Origin: Laguncularia racemosa
Lineage: Eukaryota; Streptophyta; Magnoliopsida; Myrtales; Combretaceae
Length of the DNA stretch: 64,000 bases
Direction of reading: 5' to 3'
NCBI GenBank assembly: GCA_037954665.1
Contig: JBBMOL010000179.1
Coordinates: 1,054,001 to 1,118,000, forward strand
Position 1 is the stretch's first letter, and each line of letters begins with the position of its first letter. The position numbers and the translations under genes are program-made. The notes beneath the pieces were generated by a model. The model ran no database searches. It saw nothing but the letters and a program-made list of their open reading frames with translations, and had not been told where the DNA came from. This document shows positions 24,019 through 35,175 of this stretch, in pieces.

Positions 24019-25040
24019 ATGCTTCGTAGGAGAAAAATTAGTTAGGGCTCCTTTAGTGCTAAGTAGGGTAGAGATGCTCTAGAGGAAAGGTATCCTTAAG
24101 GACTATCTCAGAAAGGAGCGTTAGATCAAGCAATTGTTATAATTGCTCAATTGTTGGAGGGTATTAATGTTCTAATAGGAATGTTGGCACAATAACAACA
24201 ATAGGCCATGACACCTATCAAGCTTGCAGAAGAGTTGTGTAGATCAAATAAGTTTATTAGGCTGGCTAAGGAGTTTCATCTATAGGTTGATGATCTAATA
24301 GAGGTTGAGCATTGGATTAGTGAGACAAAACAGAAATTTGAAGCCTTTATGGTGCTAGGTGATAGGATAGTAAAATTTGCTACATATATGCTGAAGAGAT
24401 CAGCTACTAATTAGTGGACTAATATTTCTAGGTTGATAGGAGCTCGTATCTAATGGTACAGATTCAAGGAGCAATTTTATGAGAAATATTTTCCCAACAG
24501 CATTAGGGATAAGATGGAGGTTGAATATTATAATTGCTAGTGGGGCAATCAGACTATAGAAGCATATGAAGTAGAGTTGAATCGCTTAATCAATTTTTTA
24601 CTAAAATCAGTGAAAATTGATGATGCTTCCAAAGCAAGAAGATTTGTGAGAGGCTTGAAGCCTAACCTCCAACATGAAGGAGGGGCCTTCTAATTAACTA
24701 CTTATGTAGAGGTAGTTGATAAGGTGAAGTTTTTGAAGTAGAGTAGGATGAGAACAAAGGAACACATGAGATATAGCAACATGTTTAGCCCGAAGGGGCT
24801 TGTTTCTCTTGTTGTAAGATAAGACACCCTAGCAGGAACTACATAGAAAGATCTATCCCTCAAACCTTTTGCTATACTTGCAAGCAAAGGGGGCACTAGT
24901 TATTTGAATGTGGTGCCTCCCATATCCAGACGGCTACACCTTAACAATTCTAAGTGTAGTAGCTAGTAAAACCTACACCTAGAGGACCAATGGGCAAACC
25001 TCGACATTCTGGACTAAAATAGAGGGCACCTAGTTGGGTG
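24019..25040 (+). pseudogene. Element C gag (heavily mutated)
   Basis: It starts at an ATG giving 'MLRRRKIS', equivalent to the gag start of element B, followed by 'GRDALEERYP'. The capsid-like segments 'FEAFMVLGDRIVKFATYMLK', 'LIGARI', 'FKEQFYEKYFPNSIRDKMEV' and 'RRFVRGLKPNLQHEGG' parallel B. The zinc-knuckle region near 24790-24920 keeps 'CFSCCKIRHPSRN'-like and 'CYTCKQRGH*LFECGAS' words. Numerous stops are present. Confidence 0.75.
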
Positions 25041-25079
25041 TTTACATTACAGCAACAACAATAGTAGGATGCTCCAAAT

Positions 25080-26930
25080 TAGGATACTATTGTAGGTACA
25101 CTACCTATTAACTCAAACACCGCCTATGTGTTATTTGATATGGGTGTTACTTATTCCTGCATATTACCTATTTTCATGCATGTATGTGGGTTGAAACCTA
25201 AATTGTGAAGTGATGCTCTGGTTGTGAATACTCCTTTTAGAGTGGGAGGAAAATTAGATTAGATGTGTAAGGATGTAGAGATTGTAGTATAATGGAAGAA
25301 AATACTAGTAAAGTTGTTTACATTAGAAATGATTGAATTTGATTTGATTAGGGGTGAATTGGCTATCTAACTACTATGCCATTATAAATTGTCGCAATCT
25401 AGTGGTTTATTTTAATTTTCTTGATGAAGATCAAATTGTATTCAAGTTAGATGCATATAAGCTTACAACTCTTCTTGCATATGAATTATGGATAAAAGGC
25501 AGATTATTAACATTTTCTATAGAGGTAGGACAAGCTATGAAGTTAGAAGACGTGTATGTAGTGAAGGAATATGCATATGTCTTTCTAGAAAATTTGCTAG
25601 GCTTACCATTGGTTAGAAAGATAGAGTTTTGAATTAATTTGGTACTTGGAAAACACTAATATCTAAAGCACCTTATAGAATGGCACCTACTGAATTGTCT
25701 AAACTGAAGACTCAACTTCAAGAGTTGTAAGATAATGGGTTTATTAGACTAAGTATCTCAAAATGGAGTGCTCCAATATTGTTTGTTAAGAAGGATGGGA
25801 ACATGAGACTATGTATAGACTATAAGGAGCTGAACCGAGTCACGATCAAGAGTAAGTATCCCCTTCCTAAAATTGATGACCTATTTGACCGATTAGAGGG
25901 AGCTTAGGTCTTCTCCAAAATTGACTTAAGATCAAGGTACCTTCAGTTAAGGATCAAGGAGAAAGACATAAAAAAAGACCGCCTTTATGACTTAGTATAG
26001 GCATTATGAATTTCTAGTAATGTCTTTTGGATTGACAAATGCTCTAGTAGCATTCATGGATCTGATGAACAGAGTGGTCAGAGATTTCCTAGATCAGCTT
26101 GTAGTAGTATTCATTGATTAGGTTCTCATCTATTCCAAGAGTAAGAAAGAACATGAGATACATCTCAAAATAGTATTGGAAGGACTACGAGAAGATAAGT
26201 TCTATGCCAAGTTTAGAAAATGTGAATTTTAGTTGAAACAAGTATCTGTCGTAGGGCATGTGATAAATAATGATGGTATATCAATAGATCTTGAGAAGGT
26301 AAAGGCAATGAGTGGGTAGTCCAGATCGAGAACTATGATAGAGTTAAGAAGTTTCCTAAGGTTAGTTGGTTATTACAAATGCTTTGTAGAAGGATTTTCT
26401 TGTTTGGTAACTTCCTTGACACAATTTACAAAGAAGAAGGCTAAATTTGCATAGAGTGATGAATGTGAAAACAACTTCGCAGCATTGAAAGGGAAATTGG
26501 TGATAGTTCTCGTGTTAGCCTTATCGAAGATAGGAGAAGAATTTGAAGTTTTTAGTGATGCTTCATCTCCGGATTTAGGGTACGTACTTATGTAGAATGA
26601 GAGAGTTATTACATATGCCTCTCACAAGTTGAAATCATATGAGGGAAATTACCCCCACAAACAATCTAAAGCTAGTGGTTGTGATCTTAGCACTGAAATT
26701 ATGAAGACGTTATCTTTATTATGAGAAGTGTAAAATCTTTACAGATCATAAAATCTTAAAGTACCTACATGCATAGAAGGACTTGAATATAAGGTAGAGG
26801 AGGTGGTTAGAGTTTATAAATGATTATGATGTAGAGATCCATTACCACCTTAGAAAAGCAAATGTGGTTGCAAATGCTGTAAGTTGAAAGAAATAGATGA
26901 GCATTGCAGCACTAGTCACATCTCAAAGAT
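25080..26930 (+). pseudogene. Element C protease, reverse transcriptase and RNase H
   Basis: Protease: 'IVGTLPINSNTAYVLFDMGV', where the catalytic DTG reads DMG, so it is inactive. An open stretch at 25354-25632 covers the protease-RT spacer ('FLDEDQIVFKLDAYKL'). RT: 'KAPYRMAPTELSKLKTQLQE', 'LFVKKDGNMRLCIDYKELNR', 'VFSKIDLRSRYLQLRIKEKD', active-site region 'VVVFID*VLIYSK' (second catalytic Asp replaced by a stop). RNase H: 'EEFEVFSDASSPDLGYV' and 'FTDHKILKYLH'. TAG stops and small indels are frequent. Confidence 0.8.
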
Positions 26931-28465
26931 AAATATTAGAAGACATGCATAAGCTTGAATTGGAGATGGTAACACAAGAAGTGAGAAATAGGTTAGCTAC
27001 ACTTAGTATCTAACCAAGTTTAATTGATTTAATTAAGACTGTGCAAATTGGAGATCCTGGAATTCAGAAGATTTGAAGCTAAATAGAATAGGGAGAAACA
27101 ATTGAATTCAATATAGATGCCAAAGGGGCAATTAAATACGACATGAGATGGTGTGTTCCAAATAACTAGAATTAAAGAAGGAGATCATGAAAGAAGCCCA
27201 TTACTCAAAATATACAGTACATCCTAAAAGCACCAAGATGTACATGGATCTAAGGAATCATTATTGGTGGAAAAATGTAAGCAAAAGATAGCTGAATTTG
27301 TGTCCTAATGTCTAACCTATCAACAGATTAGGATTAAACACCATAGACCAACTGGTGAGTTACAACCACTTCTTATACTTGAATGGAAGTGAGAACATGT
27401 AATTATGGATTTTGGGATAACCCTCTTGAGAATTAAGGAAAAGTACGATGTAATCTAGGTAACTGTAGACAGATTGAACAAGTTCGCCAATTTCCTATCA
27501 ATTAAGGTAGACTACAGATTAGAGAAGCTTACATAATTGTACATCAAGAAGATTGACAGCTTACCTGGTGTACCATCTACTATCACATTTGATAGGGATA
27601 CTCAATTTGTGAGTAAATTCTAGAAAAGTCTACATTAGGCTTTAGGAATTAAACTCCAGTTTAATATTGATTTCACCATCAGATAGATAGGTAGTTTGAG
27701 AGAACCATCTAAATTCTAGAAGACTTACTATAAGCTTATGCATTGGACCATAGGGGTGATTGGGGTGATCACCTACCCTTAGTAGAATTTGCATATAATA
27801 ATAGTTATTGGGTTACTATCTAAATGGTTACATATGAACCTTTGTATAGTAGGAAGTGCAGATCTCCCTTACATTAAGATGAAGTGGGAGAAAGATAGAT
27901 TATGGGGCTAGAGATGGTGCAAGAAGCAATAGACAAGGTTAGAGTGATAAGATAACGGATTCTATTTGCCTAAAGTTGCTAGAAAAGTTATGTTGACAAA
28001 AGGCGACACCCCTTGGAATTTCAAGTTAGGGATAAAGTTTTATTGAAGATATCTTCAACTAAGGGGATAATTAGGTTTGGCCTATAGGGGAAGTTGAATC
28101 TAAGATATGTAGGTTCGTTGGAGATTTTGGAAAGAGTTAGTACAGTTGCTTACAGGTTCTCTCTATCACTAAATTTGGTTGGGGTACATGATGTATTTCA
28201 TGTATCAATGTTAAGGAAATTCGTACCAAACCCAGACTAAGTAGTGGCTTTGGAACCTTTGAAGGCATAACTTGATTTATCATCCATTGAAAAACCTATA
28301 AGAATAGTCGACACAATGGAGCAAATATTAAGAAAGAGAGTAATTCTCTATATCAAGGTGTAGTGGATGAATAAAACAAAACAGAAAGCAACTTGGGGAT
28401 GAAAAGAAGACATGAGAAGAAAGAATTCAATACTCTTTTCAATTCCAAGTAACTTTCAAGGATGA
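26931..28465 (+). pseudogene. Element C integrase and chromodomain-like end
   Basis: Readable words: 'HYSKYTVHPKSTKMYMDLRN' and 'YWWKNVSKR' (zinc-binding N-terminal part), 'VIMDFGITLLRIKEKYDVI' (first core Asp), 'FDRDTQFVSKF' (second), 'LVEFAYNNSYW', 'FQVRDKVLLKISSTK', 'LRYVGSLEILERVSTVAYRF', 'VHDVFHVSMLRKFVPNPD', and a degraded tail near 28390-28450. Several stops occupy the same codons as in element B (for example the Trp codon before 'KSLH', and the codon before 'KSY'). Confidence 0.78.
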
Positions 28466-28475
28466 AATTTTTTAG

Positions 28476-30420
28476 TGTAAATACGCATTTATATTTTATA
28501 TGTATGTATGTTATGTATGTATTGTATGTTTATGTATGTATTAATATAAAATAAGACTAAGGTCAATTAAGTAAATATGATGAAAATATAGGGGCAATTA
28601 GGTCTTTTCCTAGCTAAGGTATAAATAGGATGCACTAACCTTGGTTTACTTATTTTCCCTCATTTGTGCCACTACAAATAGAAACCTAAGAGAGAGAGAG
28701 AAAGACCTTGCAAAGACCTATAGGTGACTAAAAGGAAAACCGCAAGACAAGCTCAAATCAATCAAGTAAGGTTGTAATTAAATTGTCAATGTTGTTCATG
28801 TTAGTGATGAATTAGTGAATTCACAAATCGACTCATTACTAGGGAACAAAATGAGAAAAAAAAAAAGGGCATGGAAATCAATCAAATTAGGAGTTCTAAT
28901 TACAATCCTAAACAAGTAAGTGTATAAGACTCTAATTTTACATTAGAATTGATAAATAAAATAGTCAATTAGGCATAAAATCACATAAATTAAGCTTAGG
29001 AACAAATTTGGAGAAAAGGGAATAAGGGTTCATGAAGAATAAGGTGTATACGGTCAAATACATGATTGTGTAGAGACATGAGAGTGTACAGTAAGGTATA
29101 TAGATGAAGGATACACTCCTGTACTTGGGCGTGTCAAAATTATAAAATTCACATAAAGGTACATGACCAAATATACGACCATGTACTTAGGTGTGCTAAA
29201 TTAAGATTTTACACATAAAGATACATGGCCATTAGCATAACTATGCTCTTGCTCGTGTTCCTCTACATGGCCTCTCACATGACTGTATTGCTTAGGAACA
29301 CTTCTTAATCAATTCTATTTTATTATACTTCTATTCTAAATTATATGTTAAGTATAACTAAATATAAGGGAAGGGAAGTTTATAATTAGAACATACCTAA
29401 TCCATTAGTAAACTTAGATTAATTGTAGAATAGAACTAAGGGTAGTTCTTTATAATTGAATAGGCTTACACCCTTTCCTTAGAGACATTAGGAACTATAG
29501 TAGAAACATCCTTCTAGGGTCATGTTTACCTTATTTCGCTAGTTGTGTTTGTTAGGTAGTTGTTTAATATGTAATGTTAATTTTAATGTTAAAGGAACTT
29601 AATTGAATGTTGGAGTTTAATGTGTATGTTGCTAGTGCTTAGCTAAGTCTAAGGGCTTGTAGTGATAGATCCTTAAAGGGCACCTCAATGATCGGTATAT
29701 TACGTTGTCCTTAGTGAAACTGTGTATCGAAATGATTTGAGGTAGATTAGGGTTAGATACGGCCTATAATGGCAGTTCCCATTAGGACTATAAATATGTA
29801 AATATTATATGTGAATCGAGGTCATGAGTAACCATGTGTTATATATTGATTAATTGAAATTAAATATTCAAACGAATTGATGTGCTGTATACGACTAATG
29901 CATCTATGCCTATGATATTATTACTATGCAGTGCCTATATGTCCATGTAGTACTAAAGTACTAAGCTTATTCTCACCCCCTTCGTTTTTATTTTTTAGCT
30001 GCAAGTGAAAATGATAAACACATCGATTATGATGAACACGGGAAGTTAGTGGGTCATTATGTGGATGAGTATGGGAGAGAACATTATTACTATGTTGATG
30101 AGGAAGAATTGTTATTAAAGCTTTAAGTAGTGAATTTGAAAATATGGATTAGTACCAGATTCATAATTATTCCAAGAATCATATTAAGACAGATGTTCAC
30201 TCTGATTTTAAAATTGGGATTATTTATAATGTTTTATTTAATGATGATTAGAATGGCTCACCTAAGAGTCATTCATTTCTTTTATTGAAGTAATAATTAG
30301 TATGGTTGTAATGTAGAGATAAACAGATTTAAGGTTATGTGAAGATTTAGAGCCTTAGCGTGTCACTATGTAGTAAAGATACAAAGCTGGTTGTGATATT
30401 CCAAATTTTGGAGCGTTACA
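28476..30420 (+). repeat. 3' LTR of element C
   Basis: 1945 bp, TGTAAATACGC...GGAGCGTTACA. It has an imperfect (TATG)n run at 28498-28540 that the 5' copy lacks. The PPT just upstream (gatgaaattttttag) is degraded. Confidence 0.9.
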
Positions 30421-30562
30421 ATTACAATAAATCTTACTCCCTCGGAATCAACATCAATCAACTTCATTAGTGCATCTACTTGATCTTGCCTTTCAACAAT
30501 TTGAGAGGTAGGTTTCTTTGTTTATTGCTCAACTTAGTCAATATGTCATGTATAATGGATTT
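30421..30562 (-). pseudogene. NLR2 block 1: start of the NB-ARC exon (linker)
   Basis: On the minus strand a plausible splice acceptor ('tatatttgtag', ~30575-30563) precedes 'HGEFIKSIIHDILTKLSNKQ', typical of the helical linker after the TIR domain. A frameshift follows, then 'VDALMKLIDVDSEGVRFIV', which leads directly into the P-loop block at 21752. The last bases overlap the ATTAC duplication made by element C. Confidence 0.85.
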
Positions 30563-30721
30563 AATGAACTCTCCATGGCTACAAATATACATTGAAAATC
30601 AGAAATGTAAAAACAAAAATATCTATTAATTGAACTAAGATGTAATCTTTACATAATTGGAATCAATATTTGTACCTATTATAATCTATTCTCCTTCATT
30701 AATCTATGTACAATGGATATG

Positions 30722-30979
30722 TGTTGAGTAGTGCTTCAAAGATTTGTTTACCTAAGTTAGTAAGTTGGTTTCCTAGTTTTACTTAGTAAAATTTTTATAT
30801 ATTGTTGCTGGTAGTAGTGGGTCACATTTATTAAAATTTTGGCTATTTTTCTAAATATTCAGTTTTGCAATTTGCTTATTTAATGGGCTTAAGTGTTGTA
30901 CTTGATTGTTAAGAAAAAATTTGCAAGAATGTTTTTTTTTTATCTTGCAAAATATCCTTTAGTACTTCTTTTTTCAACA
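30722..30979 (+). repeat. 5' LTR of copia A
   Basis: A 258-bp segment with matching inverted termini TGTTGA...TCAACA, followed five bases later by a PBS-like word. No second copy of this LTR was found in the window, so the call rests on the termini, the PBS and the copia gag that follows. Confidence 0.65.
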
Positions 30980-30983
30980 TTTT

Positions 30984-30996
30984 TGGCATAAGAGCA
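30984..30996 (+). promoter_or_regulatory. Primer binding site of copia A
   Basis: TGGCATAAGAGCA, a two-base variant of TGGTATCAGAGCA. It is followed by an A-rich and (GA)n-rich leader (31003-31070). Confidence 0.6.
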
Positions 30997-31139
30997 AAAA
31001 AAAAAAAAAAAACACAAAGAAAAAAGAGAGAGAGAGAGAGAAAAGGAGAAAAAAGGTGGGTCCTTTATAGTAAAAAAAAGTTTAAAGAATAAGATAGTTA
31101 TGCAATTTCTTAGCCATGGTAGGCAGAGGCATCAATCCC

Positions 31140-33141
31140 TCATCTTAGCCCTTAATTCCAATTTTTAGAGGAGAAAATTATCAGCTCTAGAGGCTTAAGA
31201 TGTAGACCATGTTTGAAATCTTAAGAGCTATGGGACTAGGTGGAGAATGGGTATGATGACCCAACTCCAACAATAGCCAAGCCCATCTAACAATTGTAAG
31301 AAAATTGCAGGAAAGATGTGAAGGCCCTATTTTTACTTCAACAAGCAGTTGAAGATGAAAATGTTTCTCAAATTTTAGTAGCCACAACCTCCTATCAAGC
31401 ATGGGAAATATTGAAGAAGGCATATCTTGGTAATAAGTAGATAATTGCTATGAAATTGCAAACTTTACGTTGTAACTTTGAGACATTGGCCATGAAACTT
31501 GATGAATTTGTGCAAATCTTCATGTCTAGAGTGCCCATTATTGTGAATCTATACGGTCTTATGGCGAGAATGTTAGTAGTGAAATTGTTGTGAGTAAGGT
31601 TTTGAGGAGTCTAACTCCAAAGTTTGATCATGTAGTTGCTGCTATAGAGGAGTTAAAGGACCTATTTGCTTATATTTTTTATGAACTAATGCATTCTTTG
31701 TTAGGTTATGAAGTTAAGCTCAACAGATCTTTTGAAAAGGTTTAGGAGAAGGCTTTTCAGGTGAAGGGGGAGTCATCTTCTAAGTGCAAGTTTGATAATT
31801 CAGCAAGTAGAGGACAAGGGAGAGGTGGTTCTCAAGGCTGTGTAAAGGTCAAGGTAGAGGTAGAGGCTAGTTTAGTGATCGATGCTAGTACAAGAGCAAT
31901 GTTTAGTGTCATTATTACAAAAAATTTGGTCACAAGGAATTAGATTTCTGGTCCAAACAGAGGGATGATTAGAAGTAGACTAATTTCACAAAGAAAGTGG
32001 AAGAAGAGAGTAAGTTATTGATGGCATATTCCTCAATTACTAATGCTTCAATTATTGTTTGGTCTATATATAGCAGGTGTTCAAATCACTATTTAAAGTC
32101 TTTGTTTTGGGATCTTGATGAAATAAAGAAAAGCAAAGTTTGACTTGAAGACAACAAGCAGGTTCAAGTTGAAGGTAAAGGAATGATTACTTTTAAATTT
32201 GAGTAAGGTGATATAAAACTTCTTCATAATGTGCAATTTGTACCTAATTTAGCCTATAACTTGTTGAGTGTTAGACAAAAAATTATTGGTGGATTTAAGG
32301 CTGTGTTTGATGGCGATTCATGTGCCATTCACGATAAAAATTTTGGTCAAACTATAATAACTATCCATATGACACAAAATAAAATGTTTCCTCTTGGTGT
32401 TTCAAATGTCATGAATAATGCCTTGATTGTGAGGAAACACAATGAAGCTAATTTGCGGAATTTGTGCTATGGGTATTTGAATGTGAATGGTTTGAAACTC
32501 TTGAGTAAACAACAAATGTTTGTTGGCTTGCAAAAATTGGTGAAATTGATTTCTGTGAAGGTTGTGTTTATGGGAAGCAAAGCAGAGGGTCATTTCCTAT
32601 TGGTAAATCATGGAGGCCTTCGAATTGTCTTGAACTTGTGCATGTTGATTTATGTGGGCTAATGAAAACTAATTCACTTGTTGGAAATCGAGTTTTTTGC
32701 TCTTTATTGATGATTATAGTCGCATGTGTTGGTTTTATTTCTTGAAATTCAAATACGAAACTTATGAGAATTTCAAGAAATTTAAAGCTCTAGTAGAGAA
32801 GCAAATTAGTAGAAGCATCAAAGCACTTTAAACCAATTGAAGTGGAGCTCTTATGTAATGAGTTCACTTCTTTTTGTGATGGGAATGGAATTCGTAGGGA
32901 ACATGCAGCACCATATACACCATAATAGAATGATGACATAGAGTGAAAGAAAAAAAGACGATGGTGGATATGGCTAGAAGTTTATTGAAAGCAAAAGGGC
33001 TTCTTGATCAACTTTAGGGAGAAGCAGTAGCAATAGTAGTGTATCTTTTGAACATTTCTCCAACATGTGCTATTTTGAATCAAACCCCCTATGAAGCTTA
33101 AATGTGTAAGAAGCCTTATGTGAGCCACTTGGTTTGGTTAT
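31140..33141 (+). pseudogene. Copia A: gag, protease and integrase, truncated
   Basis: A Ty1/copia polyprotein of the Tork type, in pieces. Gag (UBN2-like, 31150-31750): 'ILVATTSYQAWEILKKAYLG', 'LQTLRCNFETLAMKLDEFVQ', 'LRSLTPKFDHVVAAIEELKD', 'ELMHSLLGYEVKLNRSFE'. A basic Gly/Arg stretch follows (31790-31850). Protease: 'SIYSRCSNHYLKSLFWDLDE', where the catalytic Asp of DSG is Tyr. Pre-integrase: 'LLHNVQFVPNLAYNLLSVRQ', 'MTQNKMFPLGVSNV', 'YGYLNVNGLKLLSKQQM'. Integrase: 'LLFIDDYSRMCWFYFL'-like, 'FTSFCDGNGIRREHAAPYTP', 'MARSLLKAKGLLDQL', 'YLLNISPTCAILNQTPYEA', ending at 'KKPYVSHLVW'. It stops at ~33141, where Athila sequence starts. RT and RNase H are missing. Confidence 0.85.
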
Positions 33142-34116
33142 ATACTAAACCCCCTATGATTTAATTAATATTCTTGGGCTGCCTCCCAAAAAGCGTCGTT
33201 GTTTAACATCATTGGCTTAATAGGTGTTACCTTATTTATGATTTGGTGGAATGGAGGAAAAACTCCTCCCTAATATTTGGGTCGAGCTTGCCTCCTAGAT
33301 AGATTTTTAGTCTTTGGCCATTGACCTTGAATGTTCCTATTTGTGGGTACATAACATCAACTGCTCCATAAGGATAAATTTTTGTAATTGTAAGTGGTCC
33401 GAACCATCTTGATTTGAGTGTTCCTAAGAATAGGTAAAGATGGGAGTTGTAAAATAACAACCAATAGCCTTCTTAGAATTTCTTATCTTGTTTAATTATT
33501 TAATCATGGTAGTGCATGGTTTGGTCTTTATAAATTTTAGCATTTTCGTATGCCATCGCTTACTATTCATTTAATTCATTCAACTTAAATTTTCTGTTCT
33601 TTCCTACAAAATCAAGATCACAGTTAAGTAGTTTAAGTACCTAATAAGCTTTATGTTTAATTTTGACTAGTAAGTGGTAGGGTTTTCCATATACTAGTTT
33701 ATAAGGTGTAGTTCCTAAGGGGGTTTTCTAGGTAGTTCGATACACCTCGAGTGCATCATCAAATTTTATTTCCCAATCTTTGCAATTAGATGACACTATC
33801 TTTTCCAAAATTCTTTTTATATCCTTATTTGTTACTTCCACTTAGCCACTTGTTTGGGGCTGATAAGGGGTAACTATTCTATGATTAATCCCATACTTTT
33901 GAAGTACACTTTATCAAATTGTTGTTACAAAAGTATGTACCCCTATCACTTATTATTGCTCTAGTCATGCCAAAGCATTAAAATAATTTCTTTAGGAACT
34001 AGGTGACTACTCTTGTGTCATTTGTGTCTAAAACCTAGGCTTTAACCCATTTTGATATGTAGTCAACTACTACCAAAATGTATTTGTTACACGAAAACTT
34101 AGAAAAGGTCCCATAA

Positions 34117-34843
34117 TGATGCGAAACACTGCCAACTCGTGATGATACCTAACAACAAGATTTGTTAATCCTTACAACCTATAGAACTATAAAAAATGAT
34201 GGAAACCGCGACTCGTTGTCTATAGACGAGACAAAAACCTTAGTATAAGTGATAACGCCACAATCGATTACGGAGTGATTAATTGACGAGTTTGAGTGAA
34301 CACCATGGATTCAAAACTTGATAAGTTTGATAGTTCTATCAAGAACTAAAGAGAAACTTTCTCTAAAAAAAATGAATAAACTTTCTTGATGCTTTTTTTT
34401 TTTACAATGAGTCTATGATGACTATTTATAGTCTCATAAGTAAGAGTAAACAAAACGACATAAAAAAACCTAATTCTAATAAAGGGCAAACATTATATGC
34501 TGACGACTTAAAATATTACAAAACTGGCCTATCATTTGGTATAAGCTAATACCAAAGCCAATGGCATTGAAGTCTACCTAAGTTGGCTTTCCTTTTAATT
34601 TTTGTCGGCCACTTAGGCCAGTAGCCAACAGCTTAAACCGCCAAAGCCGATGGCCTTCAATGATTTTGAAGTATCGGCCTTAAATCTATTCCTCGATTTC
34701 CAAGTTTATGTTCTACACTAAATCTATTCCTCGACTTCCAAGTTCGTGTTCTACAATTCAAATATGTTCGTGCTCCTTGGTTCAATCCCCCTAACTTGAT
34801 CTCGATCATCCTTAGACCAATCCTCCTAGTGTGATCTTCATCA
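34117..34843 (-). repeat. 3' LTR of D1
   Basis: 727 bp. On the plus strand it begins TGATGCGAAAC and ends CTTCATCA. It matches 37327-37981 throughout. It has extra sequence near 34690-34750, where 'tctattcctcgacttccaagtt' is duplicated. A purine tract (AAGAGGAGGAAA on the minus strand, 34844-34856) adjoins it. Confidence 0.9.
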
Positions 34844-34849
34844 TTTCCT

Positions 34850-35175
34850 CCTCTTGAAAAGAATTTGTCCTCAAATTGTTACCTGCATTGTAAGGACTTA
34901 AATCAGTAATGTTAAAAATAACACTAGCTTGATACTTACCTGGTAATTTTAATTTGTAAACATTGTCATTGATGCACTTGAGGACTTAGAATAGACCCTC
35001 GCCTCTTGAAAGCTACTTTGATTGCCTTTGTGATGGGAATCACTTTTGACACTTATGCACCTAAACCCAATTTTTGAGTTCTAAGAGTATTTAACAATGC
35101 CCTTTGTTGGCTTGTTTTGCATATTGTTCCTTTCGTCACTTAATATTGAGCTTGGCGTTCTCATGAAATGAGTAG
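34850..35175 (-). pseudogene. D1 integrase C-terminal remnant
   Basis: Minus-strand words 'HENAKLNIK', 'RKEQYAKQANKGH', 'INDNVYKLKLPGKYQASVIF' and 'NITDLSPYNAGNNLRTNSFQ' match the end of D2 integrase ('INNNAYKIDLPNNY', 'FNVADLSLYDVGDLRINPF'). The join to protease sequence lies around 35175, immediately after 'VKNALFFRNKEI'. Confidence 0.8.

Larger units (their letters stand above)
21753..30420 (+). mobile_element. Element C: older relative of B inserted in the NLR2 P-loop exon
   Basis: A gypsy element of about 8.67 kb. Flanks are ATTAC at 21748-21752 and again at 30421-30425, a perfect 5-bp duplication, and the NLR2 protein reads across when the element is skipped. The 3' LTR is 28476-30420. 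The 5' LTR is 21753-23632 and lacks the usual TG start. The domain order and much of the protein sequence match B, so the two share a lineage, but C has many more stops and its LTRs are more diverged. Confidence 0.92.
9577..30562 (-). pseudogene. NLR2: TIR-NBS-LRR resistance pseudogene split by two retrotransposons
   Basis: This is one NLR gene read from high to low coordinates in three blocks: a linker start at 30562-30421, NB-ARC plus LRR at 21752-19288, and terminal LRR at 10138-9577. The gaps are exactly retroelements C and B with their target-site duplications. Removing them leaves roughly 3.2 kb. The retained exon/intron pattern (short introns around the first LRR exons) and motifs (GMGDIGKTT, LLVIDDVD, MHDVLRDLG, FLDIA) point to the TNL class, L6-like group. 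No TIR exon is seen; upstream of 30562 there are only ~160 bases before copia A. At least two frameshifts (linker, and before kinase-2) and the insertions make it nonfunctional. In its intact form it would be an intracellular immune receptor. Confidence 0.88.

Noticed and set aside
12579..28465. TAG codons read through as an amino acid (alternative decoding) in elements B and C
   Set aside because: TAA and TGA stops, frameshifts and lost catalytic residues occur too, and the same positions have ordinary Trp/Gln codons in the sister element. Mutational decay explains them.
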